Assembly (NCBI RefSeq): GCF_007992495.1
Contig: NZ_BKAJ01000145.1
Location: forward strand, 1 to 34,702
Length of the DNA stretch: 34,702 bases
Origin: Reyranella soli
Lineage (GTDB): Bacteria > Pseudomonadota > Alphaproteobacteria > Reyranellales > Reyranellaceae
Direction of reading: 5' to 3'
Below are positions 16,400 through 26,082 of the stretch, in pieces. The notes beneath the pieces are model-generated. The model worked only from the letters and a program-made list of their open reading frames with translations, searched no databases and had not been told where the DNA came from. Made by a program: the position numbers and the translations under genes. The first letter of the stretch is position 1, and every line of letters begins with the position of its first letter.

Positions 16400-17388
16400 G
16401 GCGGCGACACCTTCCAGCAATCCGCCGTATGCGCGTCGCCGACCCGCACGCTGCGCGGATAGGCGTCGAGGCAGCGCTGCTCGACCAGGGCGCAGCGCGA
16501 GGCGAAGCGGCAGCCGACCGGCAGATCCATCAGCGACGGCGGCTGGCCCTCGATGGTGGTGAGCCGGCCGGCCGGCCCGGTCATCTTGGGCACCGAGGCG
16601 ATCAGGGCGCGCGTATAGGGATGCTGCGGCGCCTCGAAGATCTGCTTCACCGGCCCGCATTCGACAATGCGGCCGGCATACATCACCGCCACGCGGTCGC
16701 ACATGCGGCCGACGACGCCGAAATCGTGGGTGATGAACAGGATCGCCATGCCGTTCTCGGCCTGCAGGCGCTTGAGCAGCTTCAGGTACTGGAGCTGGAT
16801 GGTGACGTCGAGCGCCGTGGTCGGCTCGTCGGCGATCAGCACCTCGGGCTCACCGCTGATGGCGATGGCGCCGACCACGCGCTGCTTCATGCCGCCGCTC
16901 ATCTGGTGCGGGTACTGGCCGATGCGCTGCTCGGGGGCGGCGATTTCCACGCGACGCAGGGCGGCCACGGCCTCCTTCATGATCTCGCTGAGCGACGCAC
17001 CCTTGCGGCGGCGCTCGATCGCTTCGCGCAGCTGGTCGCCGACGGAAAAGACAGGATTGAGCGAGGTCTGCGGATCCTGCAGCACCATGGAGATACGCCG
17101 GCCACGAATCTCGCGCATCTCGGCCGGCGTGTGCTGCAGGATGTTCTCGCCGCCCAACAGCACCTCGCCCTTGATGGTGCGGGCGCCGCCCTTCGGCAGC
17201 AGTCGCATCAGGGAGAGCGCCGTCAGACTCTTGCCACAGCCCGATTCGCCCACCAGCCCCAGCACCTCGCCGCGCTTCAGCGAGAAGCTCACGCCGTCGA
17301 CCGCCTTCACCACGCCCCGGCGCAGGAAGAAATGGGTGTGCAGGTCGCGGACTTCGAGGACCGTATCGCCGGGGGGAGTGTCGCTCAT
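16396..17388 (-). CDS. Peptide-type ABC transporter ATPase (DppD-like)
   Basis: Cytoplasmic ATPase of 330 residues. Walker A GESGCGKS lies at 47-54, Q-loop in MVLQDPQTSLNPVF, signature MSGGMKQRV, Walker B VLIADEPTTALD. The C-terminus has the HPYTRALIASVP motif and a cysteine-bearing CRFASRCALVEQRC tail typical of DppD/OppD. ATG 17386-17388 overlaps the stop of the upstream permease gene, and its own stop overlaps the start of the DppF-like gene, so the three genes are tightly coupled. The open frame continuing to 18255 lies across the permease gene and is not part of this protein. It differs from the first importer of the window, whose two ATPase domains are fused. Confidence 0.93.
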   Translation of the reverse strand: MSDTPPGDTVLEVRDLHTHFFLRRGVVKAVDGVSFSLKRGEVLGLVGESGCGKSLTALSLMRLLPKGGARTIKGEVLLGGENILQHTPAEMREIRGRRISMVLQDPQTSLNPVFSVGDQLREAIERRRKGASLSEIMKEAVAALRRVEIAAPEQRIGQYPHQMSGGMKQRVVGAIAISGEPEVLIADEPTTALDVTIQLQYLKLLKRLQAENGMAILFITHDFGVVGRMCDRVAVMYAGRIVECGPVKQIFEAPQHPYTRALIASVPKMTGPAGRLTTIEGQPPSLMDLPVGCRFASRCALVEQRCLDAYPRSVRVGDAHTADCWKVSPP

Positions 17389-18308
17389 AGCTGGCGCAGC
17401 CGGGGATCGAGGCGATCGCGCAGCCAGTCGCCGAACAGGTTGACCGACAGCACCAGCAGCGTGATGGCGATGCCGGGAATCAGGGCCACCCACCAGGCCT
17501 CGGCGATACGGCCGCGGCCCTCGGAGATCATCAGGCCCCAGGTCGGGGTCGGTGGCGGGATGCCGGCGCCCAGGAAGGAGAGCGTCGCCTCGGCGATGAT
17601 GACGACGCCGATATTGAGCGTGACCAGCACCATGAAGGTGTTGAGCACGTTGGGCAGGATGTGGGTCAGCATGATGCGCAGCGAGGAGCAGCCGCGCACC
17701 TTGGCCAACGCCACGAAATCGCGCTGGCGCAGCGCCAGCACCTCGCCGCGGATGACGCGCGCGAAGGTCGCCCATAACAGGAGACTGATGGCGATCACCA
17801 AGGTGCCCAGGCCCTGGCCCATGGTCACGGCGAGCAGCAGCGCAAACAGGATCGCCGGGAAGGTGAAGGCGGCATCGACCAGGCGCATCAGGATGCTGTC
17901 GACCGCGCCACCGACGTAACCCGCGACGATGCCGATGGCGAGGCCGACACCGCCTCCCACCGTCAACGCCAGCAGGGCCACGATCAGGCTGACCCGCGCG
18001 CCGTAGATCAGGCGACTCAGGATGTCGCGGCCGAAGGCATCGGTGCCCAGGAAGTACTTGTCCTTGCCGCCCAGCATCCAGGCCGGCGGCAAGAGCTTGT
18101 CGCGCAAGGTCTGGTCGATCGGCGAATGCGGCGCCAGCAATGGCGCGAAGACCGCCATGATGACGATCACCGAGATGATGACGATCGGTATCCAGGGCAC
18201 GCGCGCGGTGCGCCGTGGCGCGGCCTCGCGGCGCGGCCACACCATGGCGCGCCACAGGGACCAGCGTCGCTGGACGACAGTGCGCGATGGACGGTCAACG
18301 ATCGCCAC
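17385..18308 (-). CDS. Peptide-type ABC transporter permease (DppC-like)
   Basis: Inner-membrane permease of 307 residues. After a basic N-terminus, the first membrane segment is IPIVIISVIVIMAVFAPLLAP; the periplasmic loop carries FLGTDAFGRDILSRLIYGAR, characteristic of DppC; the EAA-type loop is ALAKVRGCSSLRIMLTHILPNVL. I choose GTG 18306-18308 as start because GGGAGG lies six bases upstream. An ATG at 18359 in the same frame would add 17 residues, but these would be translated from the right end of a palindromic repeat (18331-18405) and lack a ribosome binding site, so that longer version is probably an artefact. Its stop overlaps the DppD-like start. Confidence 0.9.
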   Translation of the reverse strand: MAIVDRPSRTVVQRRWSLWRAMVWPRREAAPRRTARVPWIPIVIISVIVIMAVFAPLLAPHSPIDQTLRDKLLPPAWMLGGKDKYFLGTDAFGRDILSRLIYGARVSLIVALLALTVGGGVGLAIGIVAGYVGGAVDSILMRLVDAAFTFPAILFALLLAVTMGQGLGTLVIAISLLLWATFARVIRGEVLALRQRDFVALAKVRGCSSLRIMLTHILPNVLNTFMVLVTLNIGVVIIAEATLSFLGAGIPPPTPTWGLMISEGRGRIAEAWWVALIPGIAITLLVLSVNLFGDWLRDRLDPRLRQL

Positions 18309-18314
18309 TGCCTG

Positions 18315-18320
18315 CCTCCC
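18315..18320 (-). promoter_or_regulatory. Ribosome binding site deciding the GTG start of the DppC-like gene
   Basis: GGGAGG on the minus strand, six bases before GTG 18306-18308. It lies outside the neighbouring palindrome and supports the shorter permease reading. Confidence 0.6.
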
Positions 18321-18330
18321 GCGGCACAGC

Positions 18331-18405
18331 GTCATCCTGAGCGCAGCGAAGGATCTCATGCCGTTTGCACGCGGCGATGAGATCCTTCGCTGCGCTCAGG
18401 ATGAC
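18331..18405. repeat. 29-bp perfect inverted repeat inside the second peptide-importer operon
   Basis: Arms 18331-18359 and 18377-18405 are exact reverse complements, separated by 17 bases. The arm has the CATCCTGAGCGCAGCGAAGG pattern of a palindrome family common in intergenic DNA of alphaproteobacteria. It sits between the two permease genes of one operon, so the transcript would fold into a long hairpin there; an effect on relative expression or mRNA stability is inference. Confidence 0.92.
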
Positions 18406-18413
18406 AGTATTCA

Positions 18414-19331
18414 TCACGCCAACCTGATTCTCGGATCGACATACGCATAAAGAATGTCGACGCCGAGGTTGATGCCGAGGATCAGGATCGATTTCAGGAT
18501 GATCACCGCCTGCAGCAGCGGGAAGTCGCGGTAGATCACCGCCTCGTAGGTCAGCCGGCCGATGCCGGGCCAGGCGAACACGGTCTCGGTGACGATGGCG
18601 CCGGTGATGAGGTTGCCGACGAACACGCCCCACAGGGTCAGCACCGGGATCAGGGCGTTGCGCAGGCAATGCTTCCAGATCACCGTGGTCTCGCTCAGGC
18701 CCTTGATGCGCGCGAGCTTCACGAACTCGCTTTCCATCACCTCGAGCATGGCCGAGCGCGTGATGCGCATGAAGCCCGCCACCAGGAAGGTGCCGAGCGT
18801 GATCACCGGCAGGATGTAGTGCTCGGGTCCGCCCATGCGGCTCGACGGCAGCCAGCCCAGCTCGACGCTGAAGACGAAGATCAGCAGCACGCCGAGCCAG
18901 AAACTCGGCATGGCGACACCCAGGACGGCCACCGTGCCGGCGGCGCGGTCCAGCCAGCCTCCGCGATGGAGGGCCGCGACCACGCCCAGCGGGATACCCA
19001 GCATCATGCCGAGCAGCAGCGCCCACGGGATCAGCACCAGCGTGTTGGGCAAACGGTCGAAGAAGGCCTGCGCCGCCGGCTGCTTCATGCGGATCGAGGT
19101 GCCGAGATCGCCGTGCAGCGCCTTGCCGATGAAGATCAGGAATTGCTCGGAAAGCGGTCCGTCCAGGCCGAGCGTCTGGGTGAGCTGAGCACGATCCTCG
19201 GCGGTGGCGTCCTCGGGCAGCATCAGGTCGACCGGATTGCCGGTCAGCCGTCCAAGGAAGAACACGATCGTCGCCACCATGAACAGCAGGACGACACCCT
19301 GCATCAGGCGGCGAGCGATGAAACGCTTCAT
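18414..19331 (-). CDS. Peptide-type ABC transporter permease (DppB-like)
   Basis: Inner-membrane permease of 305 residues, close to the usual length. The first helix (LMQGVVLLFMVATIVFFLG, about 9-27) is followed by RLTGNPVDLMLP, the family's equivalent of LxPGDP. Further hydrophobic segments follow and the EAA-type loop is KLARIKGLSETTVIWKHCLRNALIP, with the C-terminal YAYVDPRIRL ending normal for DppB. ATG 19329-19331 lies 13 bases after the binding-protein stop, without a strong ribosome binding site. It should pair with the DppC-like protein; a 105-bp gap containing the palindrome separates the two genes, unlike the overlapped arrangement in the rest of the operon. Confidence 0.92.
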   Translation of the reverse strand: MKRFIARRLMQGVVLLFMVATIVFFLGRLTGNPVDLMLPEDATAEDRAQLTQTLGLDGPLSEQFLIFIGKALHGDLGTSIRMKQPAAQAFFDRLPNTLVLIPWALLLGMMLGIPLGVVAALHRGGWLDRAAGTVAVLGVAMPSFWLGVLLIFVFSVELGWLPSSRMGGPEHYILPVITLGTFLVAGFMRITRSAMLEVMESEFVKLARIKGLSETTVIWKHCLRNALIPVLTLWGVFVGNLITGAIVTETVFAWPGIGRLTYEAVIYRDFPLLQAVIILKSILILGINLGVDILYAYVDPRIRLA

Positions 19332-19344
19332 GATCGGTTGATGC

Positions 19345-20997
19345 CTACTTCTTCCAGGGTTTCTGCTCAGGGCGCGGAATGCGCTCGAAGACGTCGCCCA
19401 GCTCGTGGCGGCCGGGGATGGCTTCGAACTGGCCGACCTTCTTGGTGTTGACGGCGTAGTAGCCCATGCCCTCGATGATCGGCACGACCATCCAGGTGTT
19501 GGTCACGATCTCGACCATGCGGTCGATCAGCGCCGTGCGCTTGGCCTTGTCGAGCTCCGAGCCCAGGGCGCGCGCGGTCTTGACGTAGTCCTGGCAGACC
19601 TCGTTGCAATTATCCTTGTCGCCCAACAGGCGCTGGATGCTTTCGGGCGAGAAGGCGCCGTCGTAGCGCCACGGCACGTCGGGCCGGCCGGCGGTGCGAT
19701 ACATCGAGGCCCAACCGACGAGACCCGCCTGGTCGCCGCGCTCCATCGGGTTGAAGGCGCCCCATTCGTAGTGCTTCAGCGTCACTTTCACCCCGACCTT
19801 GGTCCACATGTCGGCGATGGCGGTGCCGATATCGACCATGAACTGCGTGCCGGGCAGCGCGGTGTTGGCGAACTTCAGCTCAAAACCGTTGGGATAGCCC
19901 TCCTCCGCCAGCATCTTCTTGGCGAGTGCCGGGTCGTAGCGATAGGCCTCGTTGGCCCACTTCTCCCAGCGATCGTTGCTGAGATACTCGGTGTAGCCGA
20001 AGGTCGAGAACGGATAGGGCATGCGCGCCTTGCCGTTCATGACGTGCTCGATCACCTGCTTGCGGTCGATGGCGAGCGACAGCGCCTCGCGCACGCGCGG
20101 CTTGGCGATCGGCGAATCCTTCTGCTCGGGCTTCCAGGTGCCCCAGAACTGGAAGATCGCCTGCATGGTCCCGGGCACCGACACCACTTCCAGGCCGGCG
20201 CGCGCGGCGCCCATCATGGTCTCAGGGCCGATCGAAGCGATCGCGGCCTCGCCGGTGCGCACCATGGCAACGCGCGTGCTCTCTTCCGGCACCAGCAGAA
20301 CATGCAGGTCCTTGAAGCTCGGCGTGCCGCGCCAGTGATTGGCGACGGCGGTGAACTCGATGCGGTCTCCGGGCACGTTGCGCACGAACTTCCACGGACC
20401 GCTGCCGATCGGCTTCTTGCGGAACTCCTCCTCGCCCACCTTCTCGATGTAGTTCTTGGGCATGATGGCGCCTTCCGGCGCCACGGCGCGCGACAGGCTG
20501 GGCGGCAGGCCGATCTGCGGGCTCGACGTGTTGACCTTCACCGTCAGGTCGTCGACTACTTCGATGCTCTTGATGGCGCGCTTCATGCTCGCGGCCGCGG
20601 AGGCGAGCGAGCCCGGGCCCATCTGGCGCTCGAGGCTGAACTTGACGTCGTGCGCGGTGAGCTTGTCGCCGTTGTGGAAGGTCTGGCCCGGCCGCAGGAA
20701 GAAGGTCCAGGTGAGGCCGTCGGGCGAAAGCTCCCACCGCTCGGCGACGCCGGGACCGACGCCACCCTTCTTGAGATCGAAGCCGACCAGCGAATCGTAC
20801 ATGATCGCCTGGTAGACAGCGTTGCCCGGCCGGCCTTCGAGAATCGGATCGAGCGTCTGGGCGCCGAGCGATTCGACGGCAAAGACGAGCGTGCCTTTCT
20901 GGTCCTGGGCCCCCTGATTTTGAGCACGGGTCGGCGCGATCGCGGCGACAACCAAGGCGACGGCGAGCGCCATGGCTCCCGCAAGCTGCCGAATCAT
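19345..20997 (-). CDS. Family-5 periplasmic substrate-binding protein
   Basis: Periplasmic binding protein of 550 residues, first gene of the second peptide-type importer. A Sec-type signal peptide is clear (MIRQLAGAMALAVALVVAAIAPTRAQ). Family features include LDPILEG near the mature N-terminus, the block GVAERWELSPDGLTWTFFL, FHNGDKLTAHDVKFSLER, and AKKMLAEEGYPNGFELKF. ATG 20995-20997 has GGGAGGAG just upstream. The ligand is not evident; many such proteins bind peptides, but opines, polyamine conjugates or aromatic acids are also known ligands. The CoA-transferase at the distal end of the operon favours an organic acid or its conjugate, as inference only. Confidence 0.93.
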   Translation of the reverse strand: MIRQLAGAMALAVALVVAAIAPTRAQNQGAQDQKGTLVFAVESLGAQTLDPILEGRPGNAVYQAIMYDSLVGFDLKKGGVGPGVAERWELSPDGLTWTFFLRPGQTFHNGDKLTAHDVKFSLERQMGPGSLASAAASMKRAIKSIEVVDDLTVKVNTSSPQIGLPPSLSRAVAPEGAIMPKNYIEKVGEEEFRKKPIGSGPWKFVRNVPGDRIEFTAVANHWRGTPSFKDLHVLLVPEESTRVAMVRTGEAAIASIGPETMMGAARAGLEVVSVPGTMQAIFQFWGTWKPEQKDSPIAKPRVREALSLAIDRKQVIEHVMNGKARMPYPFSTFGYTEYLSNDRWEKWANEAYRYDPALAKKMLAEEGYPNGFELKFANTALPGTQFMVDIGTAIADMWTKVGVKVTLKHYEWGAFNPMERGDQAGLVGWASMYRTAGRPDVPWRYDGAFSPESIQRLLGDKDNCNEVCQDYVKTARALGSELDKAKRTALIDRMVEIVTNTWMVVPIIEGMGYYAVNTKKVGQFEAIPGRHELGDVFERIPRPEQKPWKK

Positions 20998-21125
20998 GAG
21001 CTCCTCCCGAAACGATGACTTTGTCTTTTGGTTCTTGGGACTCGACGGACGGCGAGAGGACTATCGGGCGTGCTTCGGAATGGGTCAATAGCACATGGTC
21101 TGAAGAGCCGCGTGTCGGACTCATT

Positions 21126-21205
21126 GCTGGGGGCGCGCCACTCCAGTGGCGCGTCATGAGCAGTGTGATCAACGAAGACGCGCCACTGGAGTGGCGCGCC
21201 CCCAG

Positions 21206-21206
<1 letters not shown>
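21126..21206. repeat. 30-bp perfect inverted repeat with nested palindromes
   Basis: Arms 21126-21155 and 21177-21206 are exact reverse complements around a 21-base loop. Each arm contains its own palindrome, GCGCCACT-CC-AGTGGCGC or the complementary centre, so single-arm and full-length hairpins can compete. The right arm ends in the first base of the LivF-like stop codon, so this element marks the 3' end of the liv-type operon. No T-run follows. The remainder of the 208-bp gap to 20998 should hold the promoter of the downstream binding-protein gene. Confidence 0.92.
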
Positions 21207-21944
<738 letters not shown>

Positions 21945-21964
<20 letters not shown>

Positions 21965-23747
21965 TGACCACCTCCCTGTGGGCACGGATCTCGGCTGGCG
22001 TGCCGGCCGCCAGCTCCTTGCCGAGATTGAGCACGGTCACACGATCGCAGATGTCGAAGATCAGGTCGGCGTGATGCTCGACCAGCAGCACGCCGGTGCC
22101 CTCGCGGCTGATCGCCTTGATCAACGCACCGAGCCGCTTGATCTCCTCGGTCGACAGGCCGGCCGCCGGCTCGTCGAGCATCAGGAAGGCCGGCCGCAGC
22201 ATCAGCGCGCGGGCGATCTCGATGAAGCGCAGCTCGCTGTGCTGCAGGCGGTCGGCACGCACATCGGCCAGCGATTCGAGGCCGACAGTGGCAAGTGCCT
22301 GCATCGCCGCCTGGCGCAGCAGCTTCTCGTCGCGACGGTTGCGCGGCAGAGACAGCATTGCCTCGGTGAAGGTCGCCTGACCGTGTACCGTGCCGCCGAT
22401 CATGACGTTCTCGAGCACCGAGGCGGCGCCCACGATCCGCGGCGTCTGGAACGTGCGGGCAATGCGGTAGCTGGCGCGGGCATGCGGCTGGTCGAACGGC
22501 ATGTCGGCGCCATCCAGCTTCATCGTGCCGGTCTTGGGCCTGTAGTAGCCCGAGATCACGTTCAGCGTCGTCGTCTTGCCGCTGCCGTTGGGGCCGATCA
22601 GGCCATGCACCTCGCCCGAACGGATCTCGAGGTCGAGCCCGTCGATCGCCCGCACGCCGCCGAAATGCAGCGCGATGTCCTTGAGCACGATACTGTGCTT
22701 GCCGTCGGTCTTGTCGAGCGCGCGCTTCAGCAACTCGGTTCGCGGCACGATCTCGCGATGCTGGGTGAGCGGGCGCCGGTTCTTGAAATCAAGGAGGTCG
22801 GCGATGCCACCCGGCACCAGCAGCACGATCGCGAGCAGGAGCACGGCATAGAGGAACGTCGACCATTGCACCAGCGGCGCGGCGAACTCGGGCAGCGCCG
22901 TCAGGATGATGGTGCCCAGCACCGGCCCCAGGATCGAGCCGCGGCCGCCGATCAGGATGGCGATGAAGAACAGCACCGACATCTCGAAGGTGAAGGCGTC
23001 GGGCGTGATGTAGGATTGCAGCGAGGCGAACAGCCCGCCCGCCACGCCGCCGAGCGCGCCGGCCAGCAGGAAGACCATGATCAGGAGCTTGGGCTTGGCG
23101 ATGCCCGAGGCCTCGGCTGCGACCTCGGCATCGCGGATCGCCACCAGCGCGCGGCCGTAGCGGCTCGAGCCGATGTTGGCCGTCATCCAGGTCGCCACGG
23201 CGGCCAGGATGAAGCAGAAATAGTAGAAGCCCCACCCCGGCTCGAACGGCCAGGGGAACGTTGGACCCGGCGTGCCGACGCCGCCGCCGGTGACATCCTT
23301 CCAGGCCAGCGCCACCTGGGTGACGATGGTGGCGAAGCCCAACGTGGTCATGGCGAAGTAGAAGGTGCGCAGCCGGAGCGCCGGCAGGCCGACGATGACG
23401 CCGAAGATCGCGCCCATGACGCCGCCCGCCGCCAGTGCGAGGTAGGGATTCCACTCCGCCCCGACGCGACCCGCCGCCAACGCCGCCGTGGTGTAGGCGC
23501 CCAGCGTGAGCATCGACACCCAGCCGATGGCGATCTGGCCGGCATAGCCGACCACGAGGTTCAAACCGGCCGACAGGACCCAGTAGATGCAGGCGCGCTG
23601 GGCGATGACACCGATATAAGAGTCGTCGAGCAATGGCAGAGCCAAGCCGGCGAGGCCGAGCAGGATCCAGGAAATCTTGCCTTCGAGCTTGCCGAGCCAC
23701 GAAGTGGCGCCGGCGCGCGCCGGGGTGGAGGCAGTGGTATCCGTCAC
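21945..23747 (-). CDS. Fused LivM permease-LivG ATPase of a branched-chain amino acid-type importer
   Basis: One polypeptide of 600 residues. Residues about 25-320 are a LivM-type permease with several hydrophobic segments (GLNLVVGYAGQIAIGWVSMLTLGAY, LAGALGGVAGGLFASLQSYITPDAF, SVLFFIAILIGGRGSILGPVLG). A linker of about 35 residues leads to a LivG-type ATPase from about 353 to 600: Walker A GPNGSGKT at 385-392, Q-loop ARTFQTPR, Walker B FLMLDEPAAGLS at 521-532, switch histidine in LLVEHH. The ABC signature position reads LQHSE (501-505) rather than LSxGQ, an unusual form. GTG 23745-23747 is taken as start because it follows GAGGTTGG; the frame continues to 23783. Such LivM-LivG fusions are known but less common than separate genes. 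Confidence 0.9.
21971..21976 (-). promoter_or_regulatory. Ribosome binding site deciding the livF start
   Basis: GGGAGG on the minus strand lies six bases before GTG 21962-21964 and after the other possible GTG at 21985, which favours the shorter reading. Confidence 0.55.
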
Positions 23748-23757
23748 AGCACCAACC

Positions 23758-24627
23758 TCACACGCGTCTCGCGGCCGACGCACCGGCCAGGCCCTCGGGC
23801 CTGAGCAGCAGCACGACGATGAACACCGCGAACACCGCCACCGCGGCGAAGATGCCGCCGACCAGGAAATTCGCCGCCTGCTGGAACAGGCCGAGCGCCA
23901 GGCCGCCGATCACCGCGCCGCGGTTGGAGCCCATGCCGCCCAGCGCCACGGGCACGAAGCCGTAGAAGTTCAGGATCGGCTGATTGCCGATGAAGGCGAG
24001 AAGCATCTGCGCGCCGGTGAAGCCCGCCAACGTGCCGATGACGCCGGCGAGGGCGTAGCTCGCCATCCGGAGCCGTGTCTCGGGCAGGCCGAGCGCCCGG
24101 GCAGCGTAGCTGTCCTCGGCGATGGCGAGGAAGGCGCGGCCGATCAGCGTCCGGCGATAGAGGAACTCCAGGCCCACGATGGTGACGATGCAGGCCAGCA
24201 CCGGCAGCCAGAACTTCTGATCGACGATGGCCAGGATCGAGTTCGCGTCGATCGGGATCAGCACCGGGAAGGGGTACGCCTCCGTGCCGTACTCGATGGC
24301 CGTCACCTGCTGGATCATCAACGCGAAGGCCAGCGTCGACAACACGTAGAGATGCTGCTCGATGTTTTTGAGCACCGGCCGCACGGTCAGGATCTCGGTG
24401 ACGAGGCCGAGCACGGCCCCGCAGGCCAGCACAGCCACGAACCCCAGCACGGCGTTGATGCCCCAATCCTTGATGAAGAGCGCACCCAGCACGCCCCCCA
24501 GCATGCCCAGCATGCCTGCGGTGAAGCTGAACACACGCGACGCCGAGAACATCACGTTGTACGTGATGCCGATCAGTGCATAGACCGCTCCCACCGCAAG
24601 GCCGTAGGAGATGATGGAAGCAAACAC
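23758..24627 (-). CDS. livH: Branched-chain amino acid-type ABC transporter permease (LivH-like)
   Basis: Inner-membrane permease of 289 residues, the normal LivH length, hydrophobic throughout. LivH features include the opening SYGLAVGAVYALIGITYNVMFSASRVFSFTAGMLGMLGG, RTLIGRAFLAIAEDSYAARALGL in the cytoplasmic loop, and GFVPVALGGMGSNRGAVIGGLALGL near the C-terminus. It forms the second half of the channel with the LivM part of the fused protein, which starts 10 bp after its stop. Start is GTG 24625-24627 with a modest AGGT ribosome binding site. A palindromic repeat lies between this gene and the binding-protein gene upstream. Confidence 0.92.
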   Translation of the reverse strand: MFASIISYGLAVGAVYALIGITYNVMFSASRVFSFTAGMLGMLGGVLGALFIKDWGINAVLGFVAVLACGAVLGLVTEILTVRPVLKNIEQHLYVLSTLAFALMIQQVTAIEYGTEAYPFPVLIPIDANSILAIVDQKFWLPVLACIVTIVGLEFLYRRTLIGRAFLAIAEDSYAARALGLPETRLRMASYALAGVIGTLAGFTGAQMLLAFIGNQPILNFYGFVPVALGGMGSNRGAVIGGLALGLFQQAANFLVGGIFAAVAVFAVFIVVLLLRPEGLAGASAARRV

Positions 24628-24650
24628 GGACTACCTGCTCAAAGAGATTG

Positions 24651-24757
24651 CCTCACCCTGAGGAGCGGCCCGGAGGGCCGCGTCTCGAAGGGTGGGAAGC
24701 AAACGTGCTGTTGCCACCCTTCGAGACGGGCGCTTGCGCGCCCTCCTCAGGGTGAGG
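24651..24757. repeat. 107-bp compound inverted repeat with two side hairpins
   Basis: The outer arms CCTCACCCTGAGGAG (24651-24665) and 24743-24757 pair perfectly, as do inner arms CGTCTCGAAGGGTGG (24681-24695) and 24714-24728. Between them each strand side carries a small hairpin: CGGCCC-GGA-GGGCCG (24666-24680) and GGCGC-TTGC-GCGCC (24729-24742). The predicted fold is a long stem interrupted by two opposite side-stems, with an 18-base terminal loop. The CCTGAG...CGTCTCGAAGGG pattern is that of a palindrome family frequent in alphaproteobacteria. It lies between the binding-protein and LivH genes of the same operon. Confidence 0.92.
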
Positions 24758-24767
24758 TGGTACGGCA

Positions 24768-25961
24768 CTACGAGCTGTAGCCCGGCGCGATGTTGAACGC
24801 GCCGTCCCTGAGCGAGTTGACCTCGCACATGACGACCTCCTGGTCGGGGAAGCCGTTGTGCTGTTCGGGCGTCCAGGTGACCGTGCCGTAGATGCCCGGC
24901 CAATCCTTGACCTTGTTCATGTAGGCGACGATGTCTTCGTTCTTCGTCCCGGCGTTCTTCAGCGCATCGGCCATCATGAACGCGCCGTCCCAGCCCAGCG
25001 CCACCCACCACAGCAGGGTGTCGGCGAACTCGATCTTCTCCTTCTTCAGGCGCTCGACGTAGTCCGCGGCTCGCGGCGGCAGCTTGCCGTTGACGTAGCA
25101 GCAGTTGCGGAAGTTGTTGGAGTAGACCTTGTTCCAGTTCTCGGGCTTCTCGAGCAGGGCCTTGGTCTGGCCCGAGCCCAGGGTCGTCTGGCCGACCACC
25201 GGCACGTCCCAGCCCATGGCGCCGCGCGTATTGAGAATACGCGACAGGAAGCCCGCATTGACGCTCCACGGCATGATCGCCTGGGCGCCGGCGCTCTGCA
25301 TGCGCAGCAGCTCGGGCTTGAGGTCGGGGTTCGCCGCGTCGACGTGGTTGGTGTAAACCACCTCCGCGCCCTTGGCCTTCAGCATCGGCACATAGGTGTT
25401 GGCCGAGGCCGTGCCGTAGCCGGTGGTGTCGCTCACCACGGCGACCTTCTTCAGCTTGAGCACGTCGACGACGTAGTGGTTGGCGCCGCCGCCGACCTGC
25501 GTGTTGGTCGGCGCGATGCGGAACGCCATCGGGTATTTCTTGACGTCGATCAGCTCGTCGACCCAGCACGGATGCAGCATCGGCACCTTGTCGCGCGCGA
25601 TCAGCGGCGTCGCCGCCAGCGCCTCGCCCGAATTCACCGGACCCCAGATCATGCTGGCCTTGGCGCGCTGCGTGAGCTCGGCGACCGCGTTCACCGCCTT
25701 GGTCGGGTCGCTCTGCGTGTCGCGGGTGATCAGCTCGATCTTGCGGCCCTTGATGCCGCCCGCCTTGTTGATCTCCTCGACCGCGAGCTGGGTGCCGCGG
25801 TTGATGCCGACGCCGGTCGACGATGACGGGCCGGTCAGCGCCGGCAAATAGCCGATCTTGATCGGATCGCTCTGGGCGATGGCCGGGGCCGCGAGGCCGG
25901 ATGTTAGCGATACCACACCGGCGGCTGAGCCGGTCAGGACTGTGCGACGCTTGATCGACAT
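24768..25961 (-). CDS. Branched-chain amino acid-type periplasmic binding protein (LivK-like)
   Basis: Periplasmic binding protein of 397 residues (peripla_BP_6 family). The N-terminus MSIKRRTVLTGSAAGVVSLTSGLAAPAIAQS is split here into its two clear parts: KRRTVLTG, a twin-arginine-like motif, and a hydrophobic stretch ending AIAQS, the likely cleavage region. Family blocks include IKIGYLPALTGPSSSTGVG, GIKGRKIELITRDTQSDP, FRIAPTNTQ and VSDTTGYGTASANT. ATG 25959-25961 has an excellent GGAGGGAA ribosome binding site; the 12 extra residues to 25997 are not needed. It is the first gene of the liv-type operon. Ligand unknown: amino acids, amides, urea or aromatic acids are all possible in this family. 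Confidence 0.93.
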   Translation of the reverse strand: MSIKRRTVLTGSAAGVVSLTSGLAAPAIAQSDPIKIGYLPALTGPSSSTGVGINRGTQLAVEEINKAGGIKGRKIELITRDTQSDPTKAVNAVAELTQRAKASMIWGPVNSGEALAATPLIARDKVPMLHPCWVDELIDVKKYPMAFRIAPTNTQVGGGANHYVVDVLKLKKVAVVSDTTGYGTASANTYVPMLKAKGAEVVYTNHVDAANPDLKPELLRMQSAGAQAIMPWSVNAGFLSRILNTRGAMGWDVPVVGQTTLGSGQTKALLEKPENWNKVYSNNFRNCCYVNGKLPPRAADYVERLKKEKIEFADTLLWWVALGWDGAFMMADALKNAGTKNEDIVAYMNKVKDWPGIYGTVTWTPEQHNGFPDQEVVMCEVNSLRDGAFNIAPGYSS

Positions 25962-26082
25962 GTCGTTCCCTCCAGACGTTTTTGTGAATTTGCGCACTTA
26001 ACGGCGCTTGATTCGCGGCGAGCCTATCGCTCCCGGCCGACCACGGTCAATGCGGCCAGCACTTCGGTCGCAGGTCGAGCCG

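Noticed and set aside
18309..18359. Longer N-terminus for the DppC-like permease starting at ATG 18359
   Set aside because: The added residues come from the palindrome arm, with no ribosome binding site, whereas GTG 18308 has GGGAGG six bases upstream.
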